A stretch of 64,000 nucleotides of DNA from Bradyrhizobium icense (lineage in GTDB: Bacteria > Pseudomonadota > Alphaproteobacteria > Rhizobiales > Xanthobacteraceae): NCBI RefSeq assembly GCF_001693385.1, contig NZ_CP016428.1, positions 6,634,001 to 6,698,000 on the forward strand, given 5' to 3'. Shown here in pieces: positions 55,605-64,000 of the stretch. The position numbers and the translations under genes were made by a program. Under the pieces are notes generated by a model. It saw only the letters and a program-made list of their open reading frames with translations, had not been told where the DNA came from and ran no database searches. Numbering within the stretch: position 1 is the stretch's first letter; each line of letters begins with the position of its first letter.

Positions 55605-56195
55605 TAGAGTTCCTCCCTCTCACGCTTCGTTGTTCTGAATTCTTCTTGTCGAAGCCGGGCGCTTTGCGCTTCCGGTACGCACAACATCGCGGCCGCCAAC
55701 AAGGCGACAGCACAGCTCGGAAGCGCATTTTCTTATTAGTCCCGCTGGGTACGCAGGGAAAACCTCTGGACGCAAAGCCCCGAGCTGCTCACGTCAAATA
55801 CGTGAATGCAAAAAGGTCGCACGGCGCAGGGGTCCTGTCAAAAGGGTTTTCCCCGACGGGATTGTCGGCTCACCGCTGCCGCCCTCCCCCCTGTCGTTTC
55901 CGCGCCGGCTCGCGATCCACAAAGCCCGCCGACGCGGTATTCGCTCTCGATGATTATGTGCGGGGGTCGCACGCAGCCTTGGTAGCGGGAGGGAGAATCG
56001 ACCCCCGACTCGAACAATCCGGTTCTGGTTCTGCAGCTAGCGGTACCCTACGGCGGCGGACAGAACAGATTGTCCGTTTTGCTCGCCCAATGGAAAAGTC
56101 GTGCAGCAATCCAGCCGTGCGACATACGACCACAAAAACGTCGCACGAGACCCGTTTTGTTCTCCGCGACCTATTGGGGAGGAATGCTTTCGCGA
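55605..56195. other. Intergenic region, no gene seen
   Basis: About 590 bases between the TRAP receptor start and tRNA-Lys. It should contain the promoter of the minus-strand TRAP operon near 55610-55700. No frame here has coding support, and I recognise no repeat or palindromic operator. Confidence 0.45.
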
Positions 56196-56271
<76 letters not shown>

Positions 56272-56383
56272 GGATCTTGGTCCGGAAGGTCCTTTGCAAG
56301 AGGGCGTCGTTTAGCAAAGCGACCTCCAGATGTCCAGCAAGCCGGAGCAAGTTTTCCCGGGCTTTGGCGGCTCCCCGCTATGG

Positions 56384-56410
56384 CAAAAAGCCGCTGGATT
56401 TCAGCGGCTT
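56384..56410 (-). terminator. Rho-independent terminator of the LTXXQ-motif protein gene
   Basis: AAGCCGCTG (56388-56396) pairs with CAGCGGCTT (56402-56410); on the minus strand a TTTTTG tract follows. It lies 27 bases after the stop of the upstream gene. Confidence 0.85.
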
Positions 56411-56436
56411 CCGGCCGAAGCCGGGGCCAGGCCGCG

Positions 56437-57027
56437 TCAGAGCCGTTCGGGGCCGCCCCGGGCCGGTCCGTCGTCCCGGTCATAACGGTCCCGGCCGTAG
56501 CCGTGATGCCGGCCAAAGTCGCGGTCCCTGCCCATTTCGCGCTCGAACCGGTGATGGCGCCAGCCTTCCCTGCCCCCGATCCGGTCCATGTGGGTCAGGA
56601 CGGCAAGCCGGCGCTTCTGGCTGTCATCCAGGGTCTTGTAGAGCGGGTCGGCCACGTCGGCGATCTTCTTCATCGCGGTCGCCATGGCCCCCATGTTCTC
56701 GGCCCGGTCGCGCAGCCGCGATACCGGATCGTCCGGCTTCTGCTGGCTGGAATCGTCCCGTGCCGCGTTCATCCGCGCATTGGCGCGATCGATTTTGAGC
56801 TTGGCAAACTCCCGGACCGCGGCCTCGACCGGCGGCCACAGCTTTTCCTGGTCGGCCGTCAATTTAAGGCCGGCATGGACGGCTGCGATCCGCGCGTCGG
56901 CGTACGCCGCCCGGTCCTCCGGGCTCATCCGCATATGGCCGTAGCCCCAATGGCGGTGCTGGGCATAGACGGCGGTCGAGCCGGCAATGGCAAGGACCGC
57001 GACGGCGGCGATGGTGAATTTCCTCAT
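56437..57027 (-). CDS. Spy/CpxP-like LTXXQ-motif periplasmic protein
   Basis: About 196 residues. Signal peptide MRKFTIAAVAVLAIAGSTAV, then a helical domain containing LKLTADQEKLWPPVEAAVRE, the LTXXQ signature of Spy/CpxP-type stress chaperones, and a second helical block around KTLDDSQKRRLAVLTHMDR. The C-terminal 50 residues are rich in Arg, His, Asp and Gly (GRDRDFGRHHGYGRDRYDRD). The start at 57027 follows AAGGAGG. It is a single-gene unit between tRNA-Lys and the second TRAP operon with its own terminator. A role in envelope stress or metal binding is plausible. Confidence 0.82.
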   Translation of the reverse strand: MRKFTIAAVAVLAIAGSTAVYAQHRHWGYGHMRMSPEDRAAYADARIAAVHAGLKLTADQEKLWPPVEAAVREFAKLKIDRANARMNAARDDSSQQKPDDPVSRLRDRAENMGAMATAMKKIADVADPLYKTLDDSQKRRLAVLTHMDRIGGREGWRHHRFEREMGRDRDFGRHHGYGRDRYDRDDGPARGGPERL

Positions 57028-57157
57028 GCGAACCTCCTTGAAAGGTTGCATGAAGATGAGCCTGCGTCAGTCGGCGTTCAACTTAAGGATTGGCAAGGGA
57101 GGCTTCCCTTACCAAGATGTAATGTGACACCGTTTGATCCACCGCAATGCGATATGG

Positions 57158-58483
57158 CTACAGCATCCCCAACGCGCGAGGCAGCCACAGCGAGATTTCC
57201 GGCACGTAGGTGACGATGCCGAGGAAGATCAGCATGGTCAGAAGCCATGGCCACACCGCGATCGTCAGCTCGGTGATGCCCATCTTGGCGATGCCGGAGG
57301 CGACGTAGAGGTTGAGTCCGACCGGCGGATGGCACATGCCTACTTCCATGTTGACGACCATCAGGATGCCCAAATGCACCGGATGGATGCCGAGCTTGAC
57401 CGCCACCGGAAACAGGATCGGCGCCATGATCAGCACGATCGAGGACGGCTCCATGAAGTTGCCGGCGAGCAGCAGCAGCACGTTGACGATAAGAAGGAAG
57501 ATGATCCAGTTGACGCCGACCGAGGTGATCCAGTTTGCGATGTGCTGCGGAATGTTTTCGTTCGCCATCAGGAATGAGAACAGCACCGCATTGGTGATGA
57601 TGTAGAGGATCATCGCGCTCATATTGGCCGAGCCGAGCAGCACCTTCGGCACGTCCCTGAGCGACATGTCGCGATAGACGAACACCGCAATCACGAAGGC
57701 GTAGACCGCACTGATCGCGGCCGCCTCGGTCGGCGTGAAAATGCCGGCATAGATGCCGCCGAGCACGATCACGATCAGCAGCAATCCCCACATGCATTTG
57801 CGGAACGCCGTGAAGCGTTCGCCCCAGCTCGCGCGCTGCAGCCGCGGATAATCGTTCCTCCAGGCGCGGTAGAAGGTTGTCACCCCAAGCAGCGTGGCCA
57901 TCATCATGCCGGGAATGACGCCTGCGATGAACATCTGGCCAACGGATGCCGATGACACCCGCTGGCCAGCGGGATCGAGCGCGATGCTGCCACCGGTCGC
58001 CACGCAATAGATCACCATCACGATCGAGGGCGGGATCAGGATACCGAGCGCGCCTGATGTTGTGATGACGCCGGCACCGAAGCGCCTCGGGAATCCCTGC
58101 TTGACCATCGCCGGCAGCATGATCGCGCCGATCGCGATCACAGTCGCCGGCGACGAACCGGACACGGCGGCAAACAGCGCGCAAGCCATCACGCCGGCAA
58201 GCCCAAGGCCGCCATACCAGTGTCCGACCATCGAGGTCGCAAAATCGATCATGCGTCTCGCGACACCGCCATGGGTCAGGAAATTTCCCGCGAGGATGAA
58301 GAACGGGATAGCCATGATCTCGAAATTGTCGATGCCGGTGAACAGCTTCAGAGCCACCGACTCGGTCGGCACGTTCGTCATCGTGTAGATGACGGTGAGC
58401 ACCGTCAGACCCAGCGCGATCGAGATCGGCATGCCGGTCAGCATCAGCAGGATCAGCAGTCCGAAGATGATGAATGAGGTCAT
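57158..58483 (-). CDS. TRAP transporter large permease (DctM-like), second system
   Basis: A 441-residue permease of standard DctM length. Blocks include FGLLILLMLTGMPISIALGL at the N-terminus, MAIPFFILAGNFLTHGGVAR, AAVSGSSPATVIAIGAIMLP, TTSGALGILIPPSIVMVIYC and, later, VNMEVGMCHPPVGLNLYVAS. About twelve hydrophobic spans are visible. It overlaps the DctQ gene by 4 bases. Confidence 0.95.
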   Translation of the reverse strand: MTSFIIFGLLILLMLTGMPISIALGLTVLTVIYTMTNVPTESVALKLFTGIDNFEIMAIPFFILAGNFLTHGGVARRMIDFATSMVGHWYGGLGLAGVMACALFAAVSGSSPATVIAIGAIMLPAMVKQGFPRRFGAGVITTSGALGILIPPSIVMVIYCVATGGSIALDPAGQRVSSASVGQMFIAGVIPGMMMATLLGVTTFYRAWRNDYPRLQRASWGERFTAFRKCMWGLLLIVIVLGGIYAGIFTPTEAAAISAVYAFVIAVFVYRDMSLRDVPKVLLGSANMSAMILYIITNAVLFSFLMANENIPQHIANWITSVGVNWIIFLLIVNVLLLLAGNFMEPSSIVLIMAPILFPVAVKLGIHPVHLGILMVVNMEVGMCHPPVGLNLYVASGIAKMGITELTIAVWPWLLTMLIFLGIVTYVPEISLWLPRALGML

Positions 58484-59058
58484 CGAGTCACCTCCGCGGC
58501 GCCCGCGCCGGGCGCCTCGACGTCGACGCCCTCGACATGGGCGTGGTCATGGTGCGGAAGATCGCCCGTGAAGAAGTAGCGATACGCGACCTGCAGGAAG
58601 CGGAAGCACATCAGGTAGGAGCCGAGCGGAATACAGAGGTAGACGAACCAGCTCGGGATCTCGAGGTCGGGCGACACCTGGTCGGTGTAGTAAAGCCCGT
58701 AGACGAAATGCGCGCCCATGGTGCCGATGACGGCAGTGAAGAAGGCCCCGCAAAGCAGTCCGAACAGCACGATCGCGTTCTTCCAGGGCGGCCTGACCTG
58801 GTTGACCACGACGTCGACGCCGACATGGATGCCGGTGCGGACGCCATAGGCGGCGCCGAACTTGGCGACCCACACGAACATGTAGATGCAGAGCTCCTGC
58901 GCCCAGGACAGGTTGATCGGGAACAGGATCGGAAAGAGGAAGGGAACGCCGAGCAGATAGCGATGGCAGACGGCGAGGAAGATGATGAAGGTCGCGAGCG
59001 CCATCAGCGTCGCGATCAATATCTCCTCAAGCCGATCGAGGATGCGAAGCAGTATCAA
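58480..59058 (-). CDS. TRAP transporter small permease (DctQ-like), second system
   Basis: A 192-residue four-span protein with LEEILIATLMALATFIIFLA, ELCIYMFVWVAKFGAAYGVR and TGIHVGVDVVVNQV, the DctQ pattern. The C-terminal tail is His- and Glu-rich. The gene lies between the receptor and the large permease, the usual dctPQM order. The spacer to the receptor gene holds a long hairpin. Confidence 0.93.
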   Translation of the reverse strand: MILLRILDRLEEILIATLMALATFIIFLAVCHRYLLGVPFLFPILFPINLSWAQELCIYMFVWVAKFGAAYGVRTGIHVGVDVVVNQVRPPWKNAIVLFGLLCGAFFTAVIGTMGAHFVYGLYYTDQVSPDLEIPSWFVYLCIPLGSYLMCFRFLQVAYRYFFTGDLPHHDHAHVEGVDVEAPGAGAAEVTR

Positions 59059-59136
59059 TGTCCCCCCTTCAGGTCAGGCTTTTACGACGCCTCACCTTCC
59101 TTCGCGGCCGTGTGTTGCCGAGCCCCGACATACAAA

Positions 59137-59164
59137 GGGCTTCCGTGCCTTGGCACGGAAGCCC
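59137..59164 (-). other. Long hairpin between TRAP receptor and permease genes (second system)
   Basis: GGGCTTCCGTGCC (59137-59149) is followed almost directly by its complement (59152-59164), giving an 11- to 12-bp stem with a tight loop. On the minus strand TTTGT follows. It could act as a partial terminator or a 3' stabiliser of the receptor mRNA. Confidence 0.65.
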
Positions 59165-59176
59165 GACAACGTCGTC

Positions 59177-60178
59177 TCAGTTGGTTGCGCCCTTGGCTTC
59201 CTTCATGAACTCGTCGATCACCCCCTGGCCGACACGGCCGGCGACGTCCTTGTAGACTGACTCCATCGCCTTGCGCATGGCCGAGTCCTGCTCCGGCGTC
59301 AGCTTGATGATCTCGCTCTTGCCGGACTTGACGATCTCGGCGAGCGCGTCGTCGTTTTCCTTCTGCGACTGACCGTTGCCGTAGGCGGTGGCTTCCTTCA
59401 TCGCCTTCTCGCACTGGGCGCGGATGTCAGCCGGCAGGCCATCCCAGAACTTCTTGTTCACGACCACAATGTAGCCGATATAGCCGTGATTGGTGTTGGT
59501 GATGTACTTCTGCACCTCGTGCATCTTCTGGGTATAGATGTTCGACCAGGTGTTCTCCTGTCCGTCGACGACGCCCGTCTGCAGCGCCTGGTAGACTTCC
59601 GAGAACGCCATCACCTGCGGGACCACGCCGAGGCCACGGAACTGAGCTTCCAGAACCTTCGAGGACTGGATGCGGAATTTCAGGCCGCGATAGTCGGCCG
59701 GCGAAATGAGCTTCTTGTTGGCGCTCATCTGCTTGAAGCCGTTATCCCAGTAGGCGAGACCGGTCATACCCTTCGGCTCGAGCAGCTTGAGCAGCCTGGT
59801 ACCCAGCGGTCCGTCGGTGACCTTACGCACCGTGGCGAGGTCGGGCAGGATGTAGGGAAGATCGAACACCTCGAATTCCTTGACGCCGATCGGGCCGAAC
59901 TTGGCGTTCGAGGGCGCCAGCATCTGCACCGCGCCGAGCTGCAGCGCCTCGAGCTCTTCCTTGTCCTTGTAGAGCTGAGAGTTCGGGTAGACTTCGACTT
60001 TGACTTTGCCCTCGGTATATTTCTCGGCCAATTCCTTGAATTTCTCCGCCGCGAGCCCCTTCGGCGTGTTGGTCGCCACCACGTGGCTGAATTTGATCAC
60101 GATCGGCGACTGAGCCGCGGCCGGTCCGATCAGAGTCAACGCCGCGATCGATGCCGCGGCCAAAATCAGTTTGCGCAT
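59177..60178 (-). CDS. TRAP transporter periplasmic receptor (DctP-like), second system
   Basis: About 333 residues: signal peptide MRKLILAAASIAALTLIGPA, then IVIKFSHVVATNTPKGLAAE, LYKDKEELEALQLGAVQMLA and LKFRIQSSKVLEAQFRGLGV with the conserved ligand-binding Arg. It also has GVVDGQENTWSNIYTQKMHE. These match the C4-dicarboxylate receptor branch. GGGAGG before the ATG at 60178 fixes the start; the upstream open frame has no signal peptide. It is the first gene of the operon and the most DctP-like receptor in the window. Confidence 0.95.
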   Translation of the reverse strand: MRKLILAAASIAALTLIGPAAAQSPIVIKFSHVVATNTPKGLAAEKFKELAEKYTEGKVKVEVYPNSQLYKDKEELEALQLGAVQMLAPSNAKFGPIGVKEFEVFDLPYILPDLATVRKVTDGPLGTRLLKLLEPKGMTGLAYWDNGFKQMSANKKLISPADYRGLKFRIQSSKVLEAQFRGLGVVPQVMAFSEVYQALQTGVVDGQENTWSNIYTQKMHEVQKYITNTNHGYIGYIVVVNKKFWDGLPADIRAQCEKAMKEATAYGNGQSQKENDDALAEIVKSGKSEIIKLTPEQDSAMRKAMESVYKDVAGRVGQGVIDEFMKEAKGATN

Positions 60179-60330
60179 ATATCCTCCCAATTTTTTGCAG
60201 AACGCGAACGGCACGGTTCCGCGGCTTGCATGCCAGTTGCACCAATACAGATAAGCTGGCCAAATTGCCATTGCCCGTTAGCAGGGACTGCCTCCCAGGA
60301 CTTGCTGCGCTGCAAAAAAATGGCTTTCCC

Positions 60331-60365
60331 GTAGGATGGGTTTCGCTTCGCTCTACCCATCCTAC
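60331..60365. repeat. Extragenic palindrome (REP-like hairpin)
   Basis: GTAGGATGGGT (60331-60341) pairs perfectly with ACCCATCCTAC (60355-60365) across a 13-base loop (TTCGCTTCGCTCT). This form of palindrome is common between genes in Bradyrhizobium and relatives. It lies upstream of the TRAP operon and next to the second IS1182-type element. Confidence 0.7.
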
Positions 60366-60388
60366 TCAGACCGTCATCCCCGCGAAGG

Positions 60389-61878
60389 AGCCTGTGAAGG
60401 AATTGAGCTTAATGGGGGATGGTTGCCGCCACCGATATCGCGGCGGCGTTTGGTGGGCCGATCGGTTGATGCGGTTACCTCACTGGCTCTCTCCGGTGAA
60501 CTCTGGTCACGTGGGTCTGCCTCGCAGGCGGTGCGCTGCCAGCAGGTTATTGGCGAGCGCATGCCAGAGCGCCACTGCCGCGGCCTTGATCAGGCCACGC
60601 ACCGGAATGAAGCCGAAGCCGTGGTTTTTGAGGTTGGCGTTGATCCGCTCGATGAGCTTGCGCCGTGCGTACACGTCGGTGCCAGCCTGCGTCGCCATCC
60701 GACTGCGCCACTCTTTGACACTGTCAGGCTCGCGGGCCCGCTCTCTGGTCCGCCTGACAAGCGTCTCGGGTTTGACATCCTGACGGTCTGAAGGTGGCGG
60801 CGTATAGACCTTCACCGGTCCGGCGGCGTGCTCCGACAGAGTGGCGATGTCCTCGGCAGTCGCGTAACGGGTGTCGATGAGAAGCGTCTGTGGTGCTTTG
60901 CCGTAGCGCTTCACCAACTGATCCACCATCGGCATCGCCAAGCCGGCATCGTTGCGCCGATCCGTCATCTCTACTGCGACAATGATGCCTGGCCGGGGCA
61001 CCACCGCGATCTGTGCATTATAGGCCGGACGAATGGCCCCGTCCGGAAAGCGCATCGAGCGCGCCTGCGGATCACTCAGCGAGACTTTCGGCTCAGACTT
61101 CTTCGCCTCGTCCTTGGCATGGGTCTTTTCTCGTTTCGCCTTCTCCGCTCGCATCCGCTCAAGCGCTGCCCGCGCGCGTGCAGCGCTTTCCTTCACTTCC
61201 CGAGACCCTCGCTCCTGCGCCGCCCGCTTGCGGCGCGAAGACGCCTCCGGATCGCTTTCGGTTTCCGCCTTGAGCGCCGCAAGCCGCCGCTCCACGGCAG
61301 CCTCAATACGATCAAGCCTGCTGCCGCTCTTGAACGATTCACGGCTGGCATTCGCTCGAACCTTGGTGCCGTCCACCGCAATCTCGGCCAGCGACACCAC
61401 CCCTTCGGCAATCAACGCCGTCACGCTCTCCGTCAGGAGCCGATCGAGAACCTCCACATGCGCAACCCGGAAGTCCGCAAGCCCGTGGTAGTTGAGCGGT
61501 ACCCCACCGGCGATCCAGCGGTACGCCGGATCATGCCGTGCAAGCCGTTCAAGTTGCCGAGCCGAACCTACTCCTTCGATCGTCGCATAGAGCCAAAGCG
61601 CCAACAGAACCGCCGGATCCGGCGGCGGGCGTCCAGGTTCCCCTTCACGGGCCTTGATCGCCTCGTAAAGCCGCGAAAGGTCCAAGCTCTCCACAAAACT
61701 CACCACAATACGGGCGCGATGGTCGCTCGGAACCAGAGCTTCCAAATCCACAAAGTCCCACTGCGTCTGCGTCCGATCAGCCCGAATAAACCGTGCGTCA
61801 CTGGTCATCGAATAACCCCGTTCGATGCCAGTGAATCACAGCGCAACCGGCTGCTCAATCCTATTCCCTCACAGGCTC
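60389..61878 (-). mobile_element. IS1182-family insertion sequence, copy 2
   Basis: About 1.49 kb with terminal inverted repeats GAGCCTGTGAAGGAAT at the left and, on the opposite strand, GAGCCTGTGAGGGAAT at the right (15 of 16 identical). GAAG flanks it on both sides, a 4-bp target duplication. Removing the element and one GAAG rebuilds the palindrome CCCCGC-GAAG-GCGGGG, so the target was an extragenic repeat. Confidence 0.9.
60507..61808 (-). CDS. IS1182-family transposase
   Basis: A 433-residue transposase, apparently intact. Blocks are VPSDHRARIVVSFVESLDLS, PPPDPAVLLALWLYATIEGV, YRWIAGGVPLNYHGLADFRV, a charged coiled-coil insertion (about residues 165-240), SDPQARSMRFPDGAIRPAYN and, at the end, ALWHALANNLLAAHRLRG. 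It has the same architecture as the transposase at 27956-29284 but is clearly diverged from it; the inverted repeats remain similar. Confidence 0.93.
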   Translation of the reverse strand: MTSDARFIRADRTQTQWDFVDLEALVPSDHRARIVVSFVESLDLSRLYEAIKAREGEPGRPPPDPAVLLALWLYATIEGVGSARQLERLARHDPAYRWIAGGVPLNYHGLADFRVAHVEVLDRLLTESVTALIAEGVVSLAEIAVDGTKVRANASRESFKSGSRLDRIEAAVERRLAALKAETESDPEASSRRKRAAQERGSREVKESAARARAALERMRAEKAKREKTHAKDEAKKSEPKVSLSDPQARSMRFPDGAIRPAYNAQIAVVPRPGIIVAVEMTDRRNDAGLAMPMVDQLVKRYGKAPQTLLIDTRYATAEDIATLSEHAAGPVKVYTPPPSDRQDVKPETLVRRTRERAREPDSVKEWRSRMATQAGTDVYARRKLIERINANLKNHGFGFIPVRGLIKAAAVALWHALANNLLAAHRLRGRPT

Positions 61879-62023
61879 GAAGGCGGGGATCCAGTACGCC
61901 GCGGCTTATCGGTTCTATCACTGGCGCCTCTGGGATACTGGGTCACCCGCCTTCGCGGGTGACGACAACTGAATATGAGGCGACATTCTCGCGACGCATC
62001 TCGCCCGAGGTTTGCATATCTTT
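61879..62023. repeat. Extragenic repeat interrupted by the IS (right part)
   Basis: Continues the repeat split by the IS: GCGGGGATCCAGTACGCCG follows the right IS end, and CCGTCATCCCCGC precedes the left end. A second palindrome, GTCACCCGC-CTTC-GCGGGTGAC, lies at about 61943-61964. Such sequences are frequent between genes in Bradyrhizobium. No gene is supported here. Confidence 0.65.
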
Positions 62024-62212
62024 TGCCCTCCTCGATATTAGAGGGCGCAGGGAAGACCGAGTGCTGGCTGCACCCGCGGTCTCGTGTGCCGTTGCGCAAA
62101 ACAAAACGCACACGAGCATACAGGTACAGCGGGAGCATCCCGGCCTTCCCTGCGCAATGGCCTTACGGCTTACTTCGTGCTCTTCCCGGAGAACGGCTCT
62201 TTTGCCTCCGTC
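62024..62212 (+). repeat. Dispersed extragenic repeat, copy B (inverted relative to copy A)
   Basis: About 190 bases matching the reverse complement of 31350-31540. Among the shared blocks are CACCCGCGGTCTCGTGTGCC and ACACGAGCATACAGGTACAG. Overlapping short frames on both strands give peptides such as KTECWLHPRSRV and AFPAQWPYGLLRALPG, familiar from spurious gene calls in related genomes. Confidence 0.75.
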
Positions 62213-62722
62213 GCCACGCGGAAAACTTCCACGCGACTTAACGCCAGCACCGCGGCGCCAGAACCACACGACTTCGCCGTACGCTTCCGGCGCATACGTC
62301 CTTGCGCCTTCCGCGTCCACCGCATCTCACCGCACGTTCGTGACGATCGCGAGCGCCCCTCAATGGGTGAGACGGGCGAAAATATGCCGATGATTTGCCC
62401 CGGAAGTTAAGCGGAATATTTTTGATTCTTTTTGCTTCCCGGGCTTGACAAGATTTCGGAAAATCAGAACTGATTTGCCCGGTCGGGTTGATGTGACGCA
62501 GGCCGCCGCACGAGAAATCGCGCTTGAGAGCCGGCTGCTGAATACCGGACATATCGAGTATTCGATATTTCGGATAACATAGATCCAATTGGACCTCGAA
62601 AAAATTCATTTCACCGCTCGCCGGTGCGAGCCACCTGCCCGCTCCATGCCAAAACCGCGCAGCATCTCGATTTCACCTTGCACCCAAAGTTTGCGCGTTA
62701 CAGTTAGTTACGGAGATTGCAA
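62213..62722. other. Non-coding region upstream of the methyltransferase gene
   Basis: About 510 bases. The first half probably continues the dispersed-repeat block; its frames on both strands are low-complexity and Arg-rich. The second half should contain the methyltransferase promoter. TTGACA occurs at about 62443-62448, but no good -10 box is spaced 17 bases after it, so I do not assign it. Confidence 0.4.
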
Positions 62723-63511
62723 ATGGCCGAACAACAAATCCGGTTCGATGACGGCGCTGCCTACGAGCAGTTGATGGGGGTTTGGAGCCGGAAAGTCGGG
62801 GAAGTCTTCCTGGACTGGCTGGCTCCATCGCGAGACTTGCGGTGGATCGACATCGGCTGCGGTAATGGCGCATTCACCGAACTCCTGATCGAACGGTGCG
62901 CGCCCGCGGAAGTACAAGGTATCGATCCCTCGGAAGGGCAATTGGCGTTCGCTCGCCTGAGACCGGCGGCACGCCTGGCGAATTTTCGCCAAGGCGACGC
63001 AATGGCGCTTCCCTTTCCCGCCGAGCAGTTTGATGCAGCCGTCATGGCGCTGGTCCTTGTCTTCGTTCCCGAGCCAACGGGAGGCGTCGAAGAAATGGTT
63101 CGCGTGGTTCGCCCGGGCGGGACGGTCGCGACCTATATATGGGACATGATGGGTGGCGGATTCCCGCTGGATCCCGTCCACATCGAGATGCGTGCGATGG
63201 GCCTTGCGCCACCGCGCCCGCCGCGAATGGACGCGTCCCGAACGGAGGAGCTACGAAACTTGTGGTCGGGCGCCGGCCTTGAGGCTGTGGAGACACGGGA
63301 GATCACCGTGCAACGGACCTACGCGAGTTTCGACGAGTTCTGGACGATCAACCTGAAAGCGCCCTCGATTGCCCCTATCCTTGCCGCCATGCCATCGGCA
63401 GATGTCGACCTGCTCAAGAGCCGGATACGCGCCCGCCTTCCCGAGGCCCACGACGGCCGCATGACGTGCGACGCTCGTGCGCACGCCATCAGGGGACGCA
63501 AACCAAATTAA
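62723..63511 (+). CDS. SAM-dependent methyltransferase (class I, UbiE/UbiG-like)
   Basis: About 262 residues. Motif I WIDIGCGNGAFTE near residue 43 binds S-adenosylmethionine; VQGIDPSEGQLAFAR is the acidic-loop motif II region, RQGDAMALPFPAEQFDAAVM is motif III/IV and VRVVRPGGTVATYIW the post-core strand. This is a Methyltransf_11-type fold acting on small molecules or lipids; the substrate is unknown. I choose the ATG at 62723, with GGAG eight bases upstream, over a TTG two codons earlier. It stands alone with no co-directional partner. Confidence 0.88.
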   Translation: MAEQQIRFDDGAAYEQLMGVWSRKVGEVFLDWLAPSRDLRWIDIGCGNGAFTELLIERCAPAEVQGIDPSEGQLAFARLRPAARLANFRQGDAMALPFPAEQFDAAVMALVLVFVPEPTGGVEEMVRVVRPGGTVATYIWDMMGGGFPLDPVHIEMRAMGLAPPRPPRMDASRTEELRNLWSGAGLEAVETREITVQRTYASFDEFWTINLKAPSIAPILAAMPSADVDLLKSRIRARLPEAHDGRMTCDARAHAIRGRKPN

Positions 63512-63652
63512 CCGGACCGGCGAACCAGCCGCGGACCAGGCTGGAAGCCCCGAACACGCGGGCGCCAACGACGCCGCATTCATTGATTGATGTCATTCCG
63601 GGCGGCATCGAGCCCGCGGCGCGCTGGAAGCGAGCCCCGTCAAAGCCACCTG

Positions 63653-64000
63653 CTATTTCGTCGCCTCGTCGGTTATGTCGTTCAAGACCTTCGTGAACGC
63701 CGCGTAGTTGGGCGGAGTCTCCAGTCCATGCCGCGGGTAGATTGTTTTATACAGATAGTCGGCCGAATTATAAGACAGCCATACCTTGCCCTGATCATCC
63801 TCCCAAACAAGCGCCTTCGGAGGATTGTCGATCGCCAGCTTTGGCGTCTTTGCCATAACCGGCGTGCCGAGTTTCGGATTGCCGAAGATGACCACCGTGC
63901 GTGGGCGCATATCAATGCCGAATTTCTTTCCCGCAGCAGCGTGGTCGATTTCGGTGAACACAATGAACCCTGCGCCTTCCCTTGATTTCACCGCCGCCGC
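63653..64000 (-). CDS. DUF302-domain protein (truncated by window end)
   Basis: At least 112 residues visible; the reading frame stays open to the window edge, so the N-terminus is probably outside. Features are FTEIDHAAAGKKFGIDMRPR, TVVIFGNPKLGTPVMAKTPK and ALVWEDDQGKVWLSYNSADY, the conserved core of DUF302. Members are small proteins of unknown function, sometimes secreted. A GTG at 63991 could be a start but would cut off the first strand of the fold. Confidence 0.82.
   Translation of the reverse strand, partial: AAAVKSREGAGFIVFTEIDHAAAGKKFGIDMRPRTVVIFGNPKLGTPVMAKTPKLAIDNPPKALVWEDDQGKVWLSYNSADYLYKTIYPRHGLETPPNYAAFTKVLNDITDEATK

Noticed and set aside
62443..62475. Sigma-70 promoter for the methyltransferase gene
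   Set aside because: TTGACA is present, but no acceptable -10 box occurs at 16-18 bases, and it lies within probable repeat sequence.

Overview
The window looks like chromosome from a GC-rich alphaproteobacterium of the Bradyrhizobium/Rhodopseudomonas group. This is inferred from the dense ABC (Liv), TRAP and Bug solute-capture genes, a NodD-type regulator, Irr/ICE-like operators and family-typical dispersed palindromic repeats. No database search was possible, and all substrates are inferred.

1-23.7 kb: a lipopeptide siderophore locus read on the minus strand. The order of transcription is mbtH, type II thioesterase, SyrP-like aspartyl hydroxylase, NRPS1 (FAAL-ACP-C-A-T-E-C-A-T), NRPS2 (C-A-T-C-A-T) and NRPS3 (C-A..., cut by the window start). 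Adjacent genes overlap or nearly touch. Specificity residues read by eye give Asp, then a basic residue, a Phe-like residue, Gly and another basic residue. With the hydroxylase this suggests an acyl-(beta-hydroxy)aspartyl peptide. A TonB-dependent receptor with its own terminator and two candidate Irr boxes lies upstream.

23.8-31.3 kb: an M20D amidohydrolase; a NodD-like LysR gene divergent from a flavin monooxygenase, FMN reductase, alpha/beta hydrolase and Bug-type binding protein set. A 47-bp nod-box-like operator lies between the regulator and the monooxygenase. An IS1182-type element sits exactly at the reductase stop codon and splits the set.

31.3-36.2 kb: a decayed region. It begins with a dispersed repeat and a 3' fragment of tRNA-Pro (an attachment-site scar). 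It then holds one secreted hypothetical protein and a series of broken genes: ferredoxin, SRPBCC, metallophosphoesterase, Gfo/Idh/MocA oxidoreductase and a peroxidase-like fragment.

36.2-49.7 kb: two divergent Liv-type ABC operons. The minus-strand one has one binding protein and one ATPase pair but two LivH/LivM permease pairs, and ends in a YtkA/FixH-like gene. The plus-strand one begins with an acyl-CoA ligase.

49.7-64 kb: a dead IS630 element, two small membrane proteins, a TRAP system, tRNA-Lys(CTT), an LTXXQ protein, a second TRAP system, a second IS1182-type element inserted in an extragenic palindrome, dispersed repeats, a SAM methyltransferase and a DUF302 gene cut by the window end. 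Hairpins follow each binding-protein gene in the ABC and TRAP operons.
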